From assembly GCF_029892065.1 (NCBI RefSeq), contig NZ_CP120373.1:3479001-3543000 (forward strand): a DNA stretch of 64,000 nt, in the 5' to 3' direction. The notes under the pieces are model-generated. The model saw nothing but the letters and a program-made list of their open reading frames with translations, was not told the DNA's origin and did no database searches. Source of the DNA: Sinorhizobium garamanticum. GTDB lineage: Bacteria; Pseudomonadota; Alphaproteobacteria; Rhizobiales; Rhizobiaceae. How positions within the stretch are numbered: the stretch's first letter is position 1; every line of letters starts with the position of its first letter. Made by a program: the position numbers and the translations under genes. Shown here piece after piece: positions 26,156 through 36,565 of this stretch.

Positions 26156-27127
26156 TCAGGGCTTCCGCCCGGCGGAAATGTCGGCGAGCATGCGATTCAT
26201 TTCCTCTTCGATCGTCGGCTCCTTGCGGATATTGTCCGGTGTACCACCGAGCAACGGTTCCTGGCGGCCGCCCGCAATTGGCCGGCTCTCCGCCTGGGGC
26301 CCAACGGAGGGCGCCAGCCGTTGGAGATCGCCGCTGATCTCCGCATCGAGAATCCGCTCGAAATCCGAAACCCTGTCCGACGCGGCCGGTTGAATCGGCA
26401 TCGGGTGTGTCTGCGCGGCCGGCGCGGAGGCCGCGTGCATCGAGCCCTGTTGCATTGGCGCCTGCTCGCGCCGCGGCGCCACCGGCAACACCCGCTCGCG
26501 GGCGACGTCGAAAATATCTTCCGCACGTTCAATGGCGGAAACGGTGGGAATCGCGGACACGGGCGGCGAAACCCTGGCTGGCGGCTGTTGCTGGAGTGGT
26601 TGCGCCGCCGCGGGTCTTTGCTCCGCGGCAAGGCGGATCGGCGGCGCCGGCTCCACGCGGGGAGCCGCTGCCTGCGCCCGCTCTTCCATGCGCGCGGCAG
26701 GCCGCTCCTCGGCGGCGGCTGTAGCTTCCGCCGGAACCGGCGCCGGCGCAGGTGCGGGCCTCGGCTCGGGTCGCGGCGCGGCCTTGGGCGCCTCGGCGAC
26801 CTTTTGTTCGGCGGCGCCGGTCTCTGCCGGTGCGGTGTCGTCCGGCGCAATTCGACTTTCGATGACGATGTCCGTCGGGCCACCGATCATAACGAGATGT
26901 TCGACGTCATCGCGGCGAACAAGCACGAGGCGGCGGCGCGCGTCGACCGCAGCGGCGTCGAGGACGGCCAGTCTCGGCTGTCTGTTCTTGCCGCCGCGCA
27001 CAAAGGGGGAGGAGGGTCTGTGGCGCATGATCCAGAGCACGGCTACAAGGCACAAGAGCCCGACGGCAACGGCCGCGGCGGCGATGATGAATCGGCTGCC
27101 GTTGTCCCCGACAATGGTTTCGATCAT
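26156..27127 (-). CDS. Orphan FliO-like membrane protein with Pro/Ala-rich tail
   Basis: A 323-residue protein: one N-terminal membrane span (about 12-34, FIIAAAAVAVGLLCLVAVLWIM), then a short conserved part RQPRLAVLDAAAVDARRRLVLVRRDDVEHLVMIGGPTDIVIE, which is the FliO-type cytoplasmic domain. The rest is a low-complexity Pro/Ala/Glu-rich linker ending in a conserved acidic helix (EPTIEEEMNRMLADIS). FliO assists assembly of the flagellar export gate (FliP). No flagellar gene is nearby, so a role in motility is inference. It is convergent with dksA. Confidence 0.75.
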   Translation of the reverse strand: MIETIVGDNGSRFIIAAAAVAVGLLCLVAVLWIMRHRPSSPFVRGGKNRQPRLAVLDAAAVDARRRLVLVRRDDVEHLVMIGGPTDIVIESRIAPDDTAPAETGAAEQKVAEAPKAAPRPEPRPAPAPAPVPAEATAAAEERPAARMEERAQAAAPRVEPAPPIRLAAEQRPAAAQPLQQQPPARVSPPVSAIPTVSAIERAEDIFDVARERVLPVAPRREQAPMQQGSMHAASAPAAQTHPMPIQPAASDRVSDFERILDAEISGDLQRLAPSVGPQAESRPIAGGRQEPLLGGTPDNIRKEPTIEEEMNRMLADISAGRKP

Positions 27128-27497
27128 AGGCTGAACTCCTTCTGCCTCCCCCGCATGTCAATATTTGACGGCTTTTTTCGGGCCGGTACAAGCTTGCGCC
27201 CGACATTCCCTGTGAATTGACCGGGATGCTTCCGCAGAGACGCTTTTTGCTGTTATCTCTGATTGTTAAAGGTGATTCCAGTTCGATGATCCAACGCGGG
27301 AAAGGCACTTGCGGATTTCGCGAAGCGTTGGTCGGACACCGGCTACTGCATGATTCCTTAAGCCGGGATCGATTTAAGGATAGATTATGCAGCAACTCAA
27401 GGGATTGCAGCGAGCCTAGCGCGCCTGAACAAGGGGCACGGCGCTGTGTATGATGGCAGGGGTGGTCGCGCGCGGCCGCAGCGGCAGGTGAGGACCG
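27128..27497. other. Divergent region between FliO-like gene and cckA
   Basis: About 370 bases with no gene seen; it holds repeat family A copy 6 (27343-27411) and should contain the cckA promoter. Confidence 0.5.
27343..27411 (+). repeat. Intergenic repeat family A, copy 6 (half element)
   Basis: CTACTGCATGATTCCTTAAGCCGGGATCGATTTAAGGATAGATTATGCAGCAACTCAAGGGATTGCAGCG: the TACTGCATG...CCTTAA...TTAAGG...ATGCAG palindrome without the CTACAGCG arm pair. Confidence 0.65.
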
Positions 27498-30107
27498 ATG
27501 ACGAAATTGCGGCAGTCAGGTGACTACCAGATGCCGGTTGTTGACCGCGGCGTCCGGCCGGGCACGGTCTTGCGGATCATCCTGCTGGCGATCGTGCTCA
27601 CCGCGTCGGCAGCCGCCTTCGTCGTCTTCAAGAACCAGCTCGAGAACGAAATCGTCCTTGGCATCCTCGGCGTGCTGGCGATGGTCGGCATATTCTTCCT
27701 GGTCTCGTCGGTGATCGGTTTCATCGAAGTCATGCCGCAGACGCGTCCCGACGAGCTCGCGCGTGCCTTTCTCGACGCTCACGAAGATGGCACGATCGTC
27801 ACCGATCGCAGGGGACGCATCATCTATGCCAATGCCGCCTATGGCGCGCTGACCGGCGCCAAGAGTGCCGCCGGCGTCCAGTCGCTCGAGACTATTCTCT
27901 CCAGGAACCGCGAAGCGACCGAAGCAATTTATCGCCTCACCAACGGCCTCCACGAAGGCAAGAAGGGACACGAGGAATTCCGGTTGCTGAAGCCGCTCGC
28001 AAACGGCGCGTCGGTCGCCTCCGGCGCCCACTGGTTCCGCCTCAAGGCTCGCGTCCTGCCCTTGGAGGACAGCGACAGAAACCCGCTCTATCTCTGGCAG
28101 ATCGCCGACATCACGGCCGAACGAGACGACCAGGAGCGTTTCTTCAAGGAACTGCAGAACGCGATCGACTATCTCGATCACGCCCCGGCAGGCTTCTTCT
28201 CGGCCGGACGCAAGGGCGAGATCTTCTATATCAACGCGACCCTCGCCGATTGGCTCGGCATCGACCTCACCAAGTTTCAACCGGGATCGGTCAGCATTGC
28301 CGATGTGGTCGCGGGCGAAGGTCTCGCGCTCGTCCAGTCGGTCCAGGCCGAGCCGGGCCTCAAGAAGACGAAAGTTCTTGATCTCGACCTGCGCAAAACC
28401 AACGGCCAGAGCCTGCCGGTACGCCTCATCCACCGTGTCTCGTCGACCCGTGACGGTGCGCCCGGCGAAAGCCGGACGATAGTCATGTCGCGTGAAGACG
28501 ATGATGGCGATCAGTCGGCCTCGAACGCCGCCATGCGCTTCACGCGCTTCTTCAACAACACGCCGATGGCGATCGCTTCGGTCGACGGCGACGGGCGGAT
28601 CCTGCGGACGAATGCTCCGTTCCTGAAGCTGTTTGCAGGTCTTGTTTCGCAGGACGACGTCGAGCGCGGCGCATTGATCGAAACGGTCGTGCACAAGTCC
28701 GAAAGAAACCGCCTTCAGGACGCGCTTGCGGCGGCAAAGGACCGGCAGGGCGATATCGCGCCGATCGACGCCTTGCATCCGAGCGACGAGGCACGACATT
28801 TCCGCTTCTACGTCAACGCCGTGATCGACCAGAGCGATCAGGCACCGGAGGAGGCGGCGATCATCTATGCGCTGGAGATCACCGAGCAGAAGGCGCTCGA
28901 GACCCAGATGGCGCAGACGCAGAAGATGAATGCGGTAGGGACGCTCGCAGGCGGCATCGCCCACGATTTCAACAATGTGCTGACCGCGATCCTGCTTTCC
29001 TCCGACCACCTCCTGCTTTCGGCGCGGCCCGCGGATGCAACCTTCGCCGATCTGATGGAAATCAAGCGCAACGCCAATCGTGCCGCCGTGCTCGTGCGAC
29101 AACTGCTCGCCTTCTCGCGCAAGCAGACGATGCGCCCGACCGTGCTCAATCTCACCGACGTCATCGGCGATCTGCGAATGCTCGTCGACCGGATGACCGG
29201 CACCAATGTCAAGGTCGAGGTCGACTACGGCCGAGACCTCTGGCCGGTGAAGACCGATCTCGGCCAGTTCGAGCAGGTCCTGCTCAATCTTGCCGTCAAT
29301 GCGCGGGATGCCATGCCCGAAGGCGGAACGATCACGCTGCGGACGCGAAATCTGCCGGCAAGCGAGGTGGCGGCGCTCGGACGACGGGAACTGCCGGAGG
29401 ACGACTTCGTCATGGTCGAGGTCGCCGACCAGGGCACCGGCATTCCGCAGGAGATCATGGACAAGATCTTCGAGCCCTTCTTCACGACGAAGGAAGTCGG
29501 CAAGGGCACCGGCCTCGGTCTTTCGATGGTCTATGGCATCGTCAAGCAGTCGGGCGGCTATATCTATCCGGAGTCGGAAGTCGGGAAGGGCACCACCTTC
29601 CGCATTCTGCTGCCACGCCATGTCGAGGAAGTCGCAGCCGAAGCGTCGTCGGCAACCGAAGTTGCGATGCCGGCGGCCAGCAACTTGGTCGTGGCGCCCG
29701 CGCCCAAGGCGGAATCGGAGCCTGCAGACCTCACTGGCGATTCCGCTGTCGTGCTCCTGGTCGAGGACGAGGAAGCGGTGCGCCGCGGCGGCAAGCGCAT
29801 GCTCGAGACGCGCGGTTACACCGTTCACGAGGCCGGATCGGGCGTTGAAGCGCTCGACATCATGGAGGAACTCAACGGCGCGGTCGACATCGTCGTATCG
29901 GACGTCGTGATGCCGGAGATGGACGGGCCGACGCTGCTGCGCGAACTGCGCAAGAAGTACCCGGACTTGAAATTCATCTTCGTGTCGGGTTACGCGGAAG
30001 ACGCTTTTGCGCGCAACCTCCCGGCCGATGCAAAGTTCGGTTTCCTGCCGAAGCCATTCTCGCTGAAACAACTGGCTGTCGCCGTTCGCGAGATGCTGGA
30101 TTCTTGA
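27498..30107 (+). CDS. cckA: Hybrid histidine kinase CckA
   Basis: An 869-residue membrane hybrid kinase at the top of the alphaproteobacterial cell-cycle phosphorelay (CckA-ChpT-CtrA/CpdR). Two membrane spans (about 25-44 and 52-76), then PAS domains (about 85-200, 215-330 and 345-460), the HisKA box [19 protein letters not shown] with phospho-His 489, a HATPase domain ([39 protein letters not shown]) and a C-terminal receiver with Asp802 ([12 protein letters not shown]) and the conserved Lys in FLPKPFS. The IAHDFNN box is typical of CckA. It is monocistronic with its own terminator. Confidence 0.93.
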   Translation: MTKLRQSGDYQMPVVDRGVRPGTVLRIILLAIVLTASAAAFVVFKNQLENEIVLGILGVLAMVGIFFLVSSVIGFIEVMPQTRPDELARAFLDAHEDGTIVTDRRGRIIYANAAYGALTGAKSAAGVQSLETILSRNREATEAIYRLTNGLHEGKKGHEEFRLLKPLANGASVASGAHWFRLKARVLPLEDSDRNPLYLWQIADITAERDDQERFFKELQNAIDYLDHAPAGFFSAGRKGEIFYINATLADWLGIDLTKFQPGSVSIADVVAGEGLALVQSVQAEPGLKKTKVLDLDLRKTNGQSLPVRLIHRVSSTRDGAPGESRTIVMSREDDDGDQSASNAAMRFTRFFNNTPMAIASVDGDGRILRTNAPFLKLFAGLVSQDDVERGALIETVVHKSERNRLQDALAAAKDRQGDIAPIDALHPSDEARHFRFYVNAVIDQSDQAPEEAAIIYALEITEQKALETQMAQTQKMNAVGTLAGGIAHDFNNVLTAILLSSDHLLLSARPADATFADLMEIKRNANRAAVLVRQLLAFSRKQTMRPTVLNLTDVIGDLRMLVDRMTGTNVKVEVDYGRDLWPVKTDLGQFEQVLLNLAVNARDAMPEGGTITLRTRNLPASEVAALGRRELPEDDFVMVEVADQGTGIPQEIMDKIFEPFFTTKEVGKGTGLGLSMVYGIVKQSGGYIYPESEVGKGTTFRILLPRHVEEVAAEASSATEVAMPAASNLVVAPAPKAESEPADLTGDSAVVLLVEDEEAVRRGGKRMLETRGYTVHEAGSGVEALDIMEELNGAVDIVVSDVVMPEMDGPTLLRELRKKYPDLKFIFVSGYAEDAFARNLPADAKFGFLPKPFSLKQLAVAVREMLDS

Positions 30108-30130
30108 GCGGCGCTGATACCCGGCGCATG

Positions 30131-30162
30131 AAAAGGCCCGGTCCAGCGCCGGGCCTCTTGTT
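30131..30162 (+). terminator. Terminator after cckA
   Basis: AGGCCCGG (30134-30141) pairs with CCGGGCCT (30149-30156), loop TCCAGCG, followed by CTTGTT; the T-run is weak. Confidence 0.7.
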
Positions 30163-30164
30163 AA

Positions 30165-30244
30165 AGCAATTCCAGGAAAAGCCGTCCGGAATTGCGTAAT
30201 TTCAAAGAGTTAGATCATTTCACTGTTTCAGTGAAATGATCCAG
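30165..30244 (+). repeat. Intergenic repeat family B, copy 2
   Basis: AGCAATTCCAGGAAAAGCCGTCCGGAATTGCGTAATTTCAAAGAGTTAGATCATTTCACTGTTTCAGTGAAATGATCCAGC. It matches copy 1 at 21714-21812 in order and sequence. It contains a second hairpin ATCATTTCACTG/CAGTGAAATGAT. Confidence 0.75.
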
Positions 30245-30258
30245 CAAAGTTGCTTCAC

Positions 30259-31188
30259 CTACTTCGCCGTCAGTGCAACGGCGATTTCGGCGGCAAGACG
30301 GGCATTGTTTTCCACGAGCGCGATATTGGTTTCGAGGCTGCGGCCGTCGGTCATGTGGAAAAGGTTGTCGAGCAGATAAGGCGTGACGGCCTTGCCGACG
30401 ATCTCGTCGCTCGCGGCATTGTCGAGGGCACGGGTGATGTAGATTTCCATCTCCTCGCGCGGAATTTCACTCTCTTCGGGAACCGGATTGGCAACAAGCA
30501 TGCCGCCGTCGATGCCGAGCAAGTCGCGCATCTTCTGGAAATTGGCGATCGCGGCGGGGCTGTTCAGCATCAGCGGACTCTTGATGCCGGAATCGCGCGA
30601 CCAGAAGGCCGGGAAGGTTTCGCTGTCATAGGTGACAACCGGAACGCCGCGTGTCTCCAGCACCTCGAGCGTCTTCGGGATGTCTAGAATGGCCTTGGCG
30701 CCGGCGCAGACAACGATGACGCCGGTGCGGGCGAGTTCGTCGAGATCGGCGGAAATATCGAAGCTCTGCTCCGCGCCGCGGTGAACGCCGCCGATCCCGC
30801 CGGTGGCAAAGACGCTGATGCCGGCGCGCGCCGCGGCGATCATCGTCGCTGCCACGGTCGTGGCGCCCGTGCGCCGTTCGGCGATGGCGAAGGCAAGATC
30901 GGCGCGCGAGAGCTTCATGGCGCCTTCCGTTTTTGAAAGTGCCTCCAGCTTCGCGTCGTCGAGGCCAATGTGAAGGACGCCGTGAATGACCGCAATTGTT
31001 GCGGGCACGGCGCCCTGTTCACGGATGATCGCTTCGACGCTGCGGGCCATGTTGAGGTTGCCGGGATAGGGCATGCCATGGGTGATGATCGTCGATTCGA
31101 GCGCGACGATCGGCGCGCCACGCGCCCTGGCGGCCGCGACTTCATCGGAATATTCCATCGGCAGGGACGGGGAGGAGGGTTTTGTCAT
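30259..31188 (-). CDS. psuG: Pseudouridine-5'-phosphate glycosidase
   Basis: A 309-residue PsuG/IndA family enzyme, which splits pseudouridine 5'-phosphate into uracil and ribose 5-phosphate using Mn2+. Signatures: VALESTIITHGMPYPGNL near residue 28, GVLHIGLDD, TVAATMIAAARAGISVFATGGIGGVHRGAE, VCAGAKAILDIPKTLEVLETRGVPV and FPAFWSRDSG. It lies 136 bases downstream of a PfkB-family kinase on the same strand, the usual psuK-psuG pairing for pseudouridine breakdown. Confidence 0.93.
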   Translation of the reverse strand: MTKPSSPSLPMEYSDEVAAARARGAPIVALESTIITHGMPYPGNLNMARSVEAIIREQGAVPATIAVIHGVLHIGLDDAKLEALSKTEGAMKLSRADLAFAIAERRTGATTVAATMIAAARAGISVFATGGIGGVHRGAEQSFDISADLDELARTGVIVVCAGAKAILDIPKTLEVLETRGVPVVTYDSETFPAFWSRDSGIKSPLMLNSPAAIANFQKMRDLLGIDGGMLVANPVPEESEIPREEMEIYITRALDNAASDEIVGKAVTPYLLDNLFHMTDGRSLETNIALVENNARLAAEIAVALTAK

Positions 31189-31324
31189 GGATCTATCCTT
31201 AAATCGCGATCATGTTGGGCTTAAATCAACCAAGGATCATCGAGATCGTTTCCAAAAAGGTTCGAAGCGAGATGCGGAAGGAAGCTGCGCGCATTTTCGT
31301 CCCGCCGGCGTTCGACGTCAGTTC

Positions 31325-32272
31325 TCATGACAGCATTTGCGGCGCCGGCACAAGAGCCACCGCCTGTTCGAGATTGCTCGCAGACATGTCCTGCGAAACG
31401 GCAAAAGGCGAGCGGAGCGTTATCCCCGCGGCGGCAATCCCGTAGCGCAGGCAACCGGCAAGATCGAAACCCGAAAGCCGCGCCGTGAGGAACCCCGAGG
31501 CCAATGCGTCGCCGGCGCCCGTGACGTCTGCAAGCGCGGGCAGGGCAGGCGGAACGACGAGGCAGGCCTCGCTGCGATCGAAGGCGACAGCGGCGCTGCC
31601 GCCGCGCGTTACGACGCCACCAGTAAGACCGGCCGCTCGCAACAGCGATGGCCAGTTCGCAGCCTCTGGTGCGTCCATCCCGGTCAGGGCACGCGCTTCC
31701 GCCTCGTTCATGAACAGGAAACTGAGCCCGCCGAGGCATTTCCTGAGCCGCATCACCTTTGCCGGTGACACGGCGATGGCGGCAACAATTCGATCGTCCC
31801 TGGACGCCACACTGACCAGCGTGGAGAGTGTCTCCTCGGGCAGGTTCGCATCCATCAGCACCAGATCGCTGGCAGACAATATTTCGCGTATCGCGCGCTG
31901 CTGCAGCCGGCGAGGCGAAAACAACTGGTAGAGCTCCATGTCGGCAAGCGCGATGACGAGGTTGCCGTCGTTTTCAAGGATCGCCGTATAGCTCGGCGTT
32001 TTCCGGTCGAGAAAGGTGAACGGGCAATCGATCACACCAGCCGCGGCCGCGGCAGCCGCCACCATCTCGCCTGCGGCGTCGCCGCCGCGCGGGCTGATCA
32101 TTCGTACGCTGTGACCGAGGCGCGCAAGGTTTCTCGCCGCGTTGAAGCCGCCTCCGCCCGCTTCCTCGAACCACGAGCCGGGATTGCTCGCGCCGGGAGC
32201 GGTGACGCCGCTGATGCGGCCGCGACGATCGATGTGGGCGCCGCCGAATACGGCGATTTCCCGTTGTTTCAT
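31325..32272 (-). CDS. psuK: PfkB-family sugar kinase, probable pseudouridine kinase
   Basis: A 315-residue ribokinase-like enzyme. GGAHIDRRG at the N-terminus, EEAGGGGFNAARNLARLGHSV (substrate-binding glycines) and the PfkB signature 2 in DVTGAGDALASGFL, with the catalytic Asp in GAGD. Ribokinase-family members phosphorylate nucleosides or sugars; being upstream of psuG, pseudouridine is the likely substrate, giving pseudouridine 5'-phosphate. Assignment as psuK is by context. Confidence 0.85.
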   Translation of the reverse strand: MKQREIAVFGGAHIDRRGRISGVTAPGASNPGSWFEEAGGGGFNAARNLARLGHSVRMISPRGGDAAGEMVAAAAAAAGVIDCPFTFLDRKTPSYTAILENDGNLVIALADMELYQLFSPRRLQQRAIREILSASDLVLMDANLPEETLSTLVSVASRDDRIVAAIAVSPAKVMRLRKCLGGLSFLFMNEAEARALTGMDAPEAANWPSLLRAAGLTGGVVTRGGSAAVAFDRSEACLVVPPALPALADVTGAGDALASGFLTARLSGFDLAGCLRYGIAAAGITLRSPFAVSQDMSASNLEQAVALVPAPQMLS

Positions 32273-32396
32273 AAAAGCTCCTCTTTGGATTGCTTCAATC
32301 CGAAATCACAGCCGCGGCACGGTCGCGAATCGCGCTGGTATCGCCAAACCTGGCCGCGGTCCGGCATGGCCTGTGGAAATGTGGTACAATGCCCGT

Positions 32397-32411
32397 GAAC
32401 AAGAATCGAAC
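32397..32411. promoter_or_regulatory. LexA (SOS) box, perfect alphaproteobacterial type
   Basis: GAAC-AAGAATC-GAAC matches the GAAC-N7-GAAC operator bound by LexA in rhizobia. It lies about 45 bases upstream of the proposed recA -35. Confidence 0.7.
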
Positions 32412-32453
32412 GCAATGAAAATAACCATTACAATTCAATTGGTTGCCACTCTG

Positions 32454-32482
32454 TTGCCAAAGCGGAACAAAACATGTACAAA
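32454..32482 (+). promoter_or_regulatory. recA promoter with an embedded second LexA-like box
   Basis: TTGCCA (32454-32459), 17-base spacer, TACAAA (32477-32482) fits a vegetative promoter. Inside it, GAAC-AAAACAT-GTAC (32465-32479) is a one-base-off LexA operator covering the spacer and start of the -10. Confidence 0.65.
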
Positions 32483-32539
32483 AACTCCTGCGGCGGCTTC
32501 ATTGCCTCGATAGCTCCAATAACCTAAAGGTGGGACCAA

Positions 32540-33631
32540 ATGGCACAAAACTCTTTGCGGCTCGTAGAGGACAAATCGGTGGATAAAAGCAAGGCACTTG
32601 AAGCGGCTCTTTCCCAGATCGAACGTTCGTTCGGCAAGGGATCGATCATGAAGCTCGGCGCGAAGGACAGCGTAATCGAGATCGAAACTATTTCGACCGG
32701 TTCGCTCGGCCTCGATATCGCGCTCGGCATCGGCGGCCTGCCGAAGGGGCGCATCGTTGAAATCTATGGTCCAGAAAGCTCTGGCAAGACGACGCTGGCG
32801 CTGCAGACTATTGCGGAAGCGCAGAAGAAGGGTGGCATCTGCGCCTTCGTCGACGCCGAACATGCGCTCGATCCGGTCTATGCGCGCAAGCTTGGCGTCG
32901 ATCTCGAAAACCTCCTGATCTCGCAGCCGGACACCGGTGAGCAGGCGCTCGAAATCACCGACACGCTGGTCCGTTCCGGCGCCATCGACGTCCTCGTCGT
33001 CGACTCCGTCGCTGCCCTCGTGCCGCGCGCTGAAATCGAAGGCGAAATGGGCGACAGCCTGCCGGGCATGCAGGCCCGCCTGATGAGCCAGGCGTTGCGC
33101 AAGCTGACCGCTTCGATCTCCAAGTCCAACTGCATGGTGATCTTCATCAACCAGATCCGCATGAAGATCGGCGTCATGTTCGGTTCGCCGGAAACGACGA
33201 CGGGCGGCAACGCGCTGAAGTTTTATGCATCGGTGCGCCTCGATATCCGCCGCATCGGCTCGGTCAAGGAGCGCGAGGAAGTCGTCGGCAACCAGACTCG
33301 CGTCAAGGTCGTCAAGAACAAGATGGCGCCCCCCTTCAAGCAGGTGGAATTCGACATCATGTATGGCGAGGGCGTTTCCAAGACCGGCGAGCTTATCGAT
33401 CTCGGCGTCAAGGCCGGCATCGTCGAGAAGTCCGGCGCCTGGTTTTCCTATAACAGCCAGCGGCTCGGCCAGGGGCGGGAGAACGCGAAACTTTTCTTGC
33501 GTGACAATCCCGATCTTCTGCGCGAGATCGAGATGGCTCTGCGGCAGAATGCCGGCCTGATCGCTGACAAGTTCCTGGAGAACGGTGGACCGGAGAGCGA
33601 TGACGACGGCGATGCAGCAGCCGAAATGTAA
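32540..33631 (+). CDS. recA: RecA recombinase
   Basis: A 363-residue RecA: ATP-dependent strand exchange and co-protease for LexA. Walker A GPESSGKT is at residues 77-84; [21 protein letters not shown] is the Walker B and loop 1 region, [20 protein letters not shown] loop 2, and [11 protein letters not shown] follows. AAAGGTGGGACC upstream supplies the ribosome site. LexA-like boxes sit in the promoter and a terminator follows, so it is a single-gene SOS unit. Confidence 0.98.
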   Translation: MAQNSLRLVEDKSVDKSKALEAALSQIERSFGKGSIMKLGAKDSVIEIETISTGSLGLDIALGIGGLPKGRIVEIYGPESSGKTTLALQTIAEAQKKGGICAFVDAEHALDPVYARKLGVDLENLLISQPDTGEQALEITDTLVRSGAIDVLVVDSVAALVPRAEIEGEMGDSLPGMQARLMSQALRKLTASISKSNCMVIFINQIRMKIGVMFGSPETTTGGNALKFYASVRLDIRRIGSVKEREEVVGNQTRVKVVKNKMAPPFKQVEFDIMYGEGVSKTGELIDLGVKAGIVEKSGAWFSYNSQRLGQGRENAKLFLRDNPDLLREIEMALRQNAGLIADKFLENGGPESDDDGDAAAEM

Positions 33632-33660
33632 GATCTGAGGCGCACGCGTTTTGGATAAAG

Positions 33661-33690
33661 CCGGTCGTTCTTCCAGACGGCCGGTTTTTT
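33661..33690 (+). terminator. Terminator of recA
   Basis: CCGGTCG (33661-33667) pairs with CGGCCGG (33678-33684, one G-T pair), followed by TTTTTT. Confidence 0.88.
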
Positions 33691-33855
33691 GCTGCCGTCT
33701 GGACAGCATGATAGACGAAAGATAAAAGCCTGTGGTTCCGGCGGCTGAGGGCGTTGGTGGGCGCGACTGTCACGGACAGACGCGAGGTTGAGATGGCGGT
33801 GCGCGGCCCGAGAAGTGCGGTCGCAACCGGGAATGGTGCACAGATAGGACGCAAA

Positions 33856-36519
33856 ATGAGCGGCGTGAATGAAATCCGGTCGATGTTTCTCGACTATTTC
33901 CGCAAGAACGGTCACGAGATCGTGCCGTCGAGCCCCCTGGTGCCGCGCAACGACCCGACGTTGATGTTCACCAATGCCGGTATGGTGCAGTTCAAGAACG
34001 TCTTCACCGGCCTGGAGCAGCGCCCCTATTCGACGGCCGCGACGGCGCAGAAATGCGTGCGTGCCGGCGGCAAGCACAACGACCTCGACAATGTCGGCTA
34101 CACTGCCCGGCACCACACCTTCTTCGAAATGCTCGGCAACTTCTCGTTCGGCGACTATTTCAAGGAACGCGCGATCGAGCTCGCCTGGAACCTCATCACC
34201 AAGGAATACGGGCTCGATGCCAAGCGCCTGCTGGTGACTGTCTACCATACCGACGATGAAGCCTTCGGCCTCTGGAAGAAGATCGCCGGCTTCAGTGACG
34301 ACCGGATCATCCGCATTCCGACCAGCGATAATTTCTGGGCGATGGGCGATACCGGCCCCTGCGGCCCGTGCTCGGAGATCTTTTACGATCACGGCGAGCA
34401 CATCTGGGGCGGACCGCCCGGATCGGCCGAAGAGGATGGCGACCGCTTTATTGAGATCTGGAACCTCGTCTTCATGCAGTACGAGCAGGTCACAAAGGAA
34501 GAGCGCGTCGACCTGCCGCGCCCATCGATCGATACCGGCATGGGACTGGAACGCGTAGCCGCCGTCCTCCAGGGCCAGCACGACAATTATGACATCGACC
34601 TGTTCCGCGCATTGATTGCTGCTTCCGAAGAGGCAACCGGCGTCAAGGCGGAGGGCGACCGCCGCGCAAGCCACCGCGTCATCGCCGACCATCTACGTTC
34701 ATCCGCCTTCCTGATCGCGGACGGTGTGCTGCCCTCGAATGAAGGCCGCGGCTATGTGCTGCGCCGCATCATGCGCCGCGCCATGCGCCACGCACAGTTG
34801 CTCGGCGCGGAAGACCCGTTGATGTGGAGGCTCCTGCCGGCGCTCGTCGAGCAGATGGGCCGCGCCTATCCGGAGCTTGCCCGCGCCGAAGCGCTGATCT
34901 CCGAAACGCTGAAGCTGGAAGAGACGCGTTTCCGCAAGACGCTGGAGCGCGGTCTGAACCTCCTTTCCGAAGCCTCGGCAGGTCTTTCCGAGGGCGACCG
35001 GTTCAACGGCGAAACAGCCTTCAAGCTTTATGATACCTACGGCTTCCCGCTCGACCTGACGCAGGATGCGCTGCGGGCTAAAGGCATCACGGTCGACACC
35101 GATGCGTTTTCCGCGGCAATGGAACGACAGAAGGCAGAAGCGCGCGCCAACTGGGCTGGATCGGGTGAAGCCGCGACCGAGACGATCTGGTTTGAACTCA
35201 AGGAAAAGCACGGTGCGACGGAATTCCTCGGCTATGACACCGAGGCCGCCGAAGGTGTAATCCAGGCGATCGTCCGCGATGGTCGCGTGGTCGAATCCGC
35301 TTCCAAGGGCGAGAGCGTTCAGGTGATCCTGAACCAGACACCCTTCTATGGCGAATCCGGCGGCCAGATGGGCGATACCGGCATTATCGCGACCGACACC
35401 GGCAAGCTGACGGTCACCGACACGCAGAAGCGCGGGGAGGGGCTATTTGTCCACTACTGCGTTGTCGGCGAAGGAAGCGTGAAGACTGGCGAGGCGGCTG
35501 CGCTCACCGTCGATCACGCGCGTCGCACCCGGCTCCGCTCCAATCACTCCGCGACCCACCTGCTGCACGAGGCGCTGCGCGAGGTGCTCGGCACGCATGT
35601 GGCGCAGAAGGGCTCGCTTGTCGCGCCGGACCGGCTACGCTTCGACGTATCGCACCCGAAGCCGATGACGACGGACGAATTGAAGGTCGTGGAGGAGATG
35701 GCGAATGAGATCATCGTTCAGAATTCGCCTGTGAAGACGCGACTGATGACCGTTGACGATGCGATCGCGGAAGGCGCCATGGCGCTCTTCGGCGAGAAAT
35801 ACGGCGACGAGGTCCGCGTCGTCTCCATGGGGCAGGGCGTTCGCGGCTCGAAGGCCGGGAAACCGTACTCGGTGGAACTCTGCGGTGGCACGCATGTGTC
35901 GGCGACCGGCGACATCGGTCTCGTGCGGATCGTTTCTGAAAGTGCGGTCGGTGCCGGCGTGCGTCGAATCGAGGCGCTGACGGGCGAGGCGGCTCGCGCC
36001 TATCTCAACGAGCAGGACGAACGGGTGAAAACGCTGGCGTCCGCGCTCAAGGTCCAGCCGGCGGATGTGCTCGGACGGGTGGAGGCCCTGCTCGACGAGC
36101 GCCGGAAGCTGGAGCGGGAGCTGACCGAGGCGAAGAAGAAGCTTGCTCTCGTCGGTGATGGCCAGAATGGTTCGGCCGATGCCGCCCGTGATATCGCGGG
36201 CGTTCGCTTCCTTGGCAGGGTCGTGTCCGGCGTCGAGCCGAAGGACCTGAAGAGCCTCGCCGACGATGGCAAGAAGACGCTCGGTTCGGGCGTTGTCGCT
36301 TTCGTCGGCGTTTCCGGCGATGGCAAGGCGAGCGCGGTGGTGGCCGTTACCGACGACCTCACCTCGAAGGTCAGTGCCGTCGACCTGGTGCGCGTCGCTT
36401 CGGCCGCACTCGGTGGCAAGGGCGGCGGTGGACGCCCGGACATGGCCCAGGCCGGCGGACCGGATGGCAACCGTGCCGCCGAAGCGATCGAGGCGGTCGC
36501 TGTAGCGCTCGCCGGTTGA
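33856..36519 (+). CDS. alaS: Alanyl-tRNA synthetase
   Basis: An 887-residue class II synthetase charging tRNA-Ala. Domain order: catalytic core with motif 1-3 ([25 protein letters not shown] at the N-terminus), tRNA-binding region, editing domain with zinc/editing residues H564xxxH568 ([12 protein letters not shown]) and C676xxxH680 (ELCGGTHVS), then the C-Ala domain ending with a Gly-rich [17 protein letters not shown] at 33856 ([11 protein letters not shown]) is the usual start; the open frame runs 34 codons upstream without support. recA-alaS adjacency is common in bacteria. Confidence 0.98.
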   Translation: MSGVNEIRSMFLDYFRKNGHEIVPSSPLVPRNDPTLMFTNAGMVQFKNVFTGLEQRPYSTAATAQKCVRAGGKHNDLDNVGYTARHHTFFEMLGNFSFGDYFKERAIELAWNLITKEYGLDAKRLLVTVYHTDDEAFGLWKKIAGFSDDRIIRIPTSDNFWAMGDTGPCGPCSEIFYDHGEHIWGGPPGSAEEDGDRFIEIWNLVFMQYEQVTKEERVDLPRPSIDTGMGLERVAAVLQGQHDNYDIDLFRALIAASEEATGVKAEGDRRASHRVIADHLRSSAFLIADGVLPSNEGRGYVLRRIMRRAMRHAQLLGAEDPLMWRLLPALVEQMGRAYPELARAEALISETLKLEETRFRKTLERGLNLLSEASAGLSEGDRFNGETAFKLYDTYGFPLDLTQDALRAKGITVDTDAFSAAMERQKAEARANWAGSGEAATETIWFELKEKHGATEFLGYDTEAAEGVIQAIVRDGRVVESASKGESVQVILNQTPFYGESGGQMGDTGIIATDTGKLTVTDTQKRGEGLFVHYCVVGEGSVKTGEAAALTVDHARRTRLRSNHSATHLLHEALREVLGTHVAQKGSLVAPDRLRFDVSHPKPMTTDELKVVEEMANEIIVQNSPVKTRLMTVDDAIAEGAMALFGEKYGDEVRVVSMGQGVRGSKAGKPYSVELCGGTHVSATGDIGLVRIVSESAVGAGVRRIEALTGEAARAYLNEQDERVKTLASALKVQPADVLGRVEALLDERRKLERELTEAKKKLALVGDGQNGSADAARDIAGVRFLGRVVSGVEPKDLKSLADDGKKTLGSGVVAFVGVSGDGKASAVVAVTDDLTSKVSAVDLVRVASAALGGKGGGGRPDMAQAGGPDGNRAAEAIEAVAVALAG

Positions 36520-36544
36520 CCTACGCTTGATTGAACAGGGGAAA

Positions 36545-36565
36545 GGGCGCTGCGGCGCCCTTTTT
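36545..36565. terminator. Terminator between convergent alaS and SulP genes
   Basis: GGGCGC (36545-36550), loop TGCG, GCGCCC (36555-36560), then TTTTT on the alaS strand. It reaches the stop of the opposite gene. Confidence 0.85.

Noticed and set aside
27516..30071. An 851-codon minus-strand frame opposite cckA
   Set aside because: The plus-strand frame has all kinase domains and motifs; the antisense product has none and follows the codon-bias shadow.
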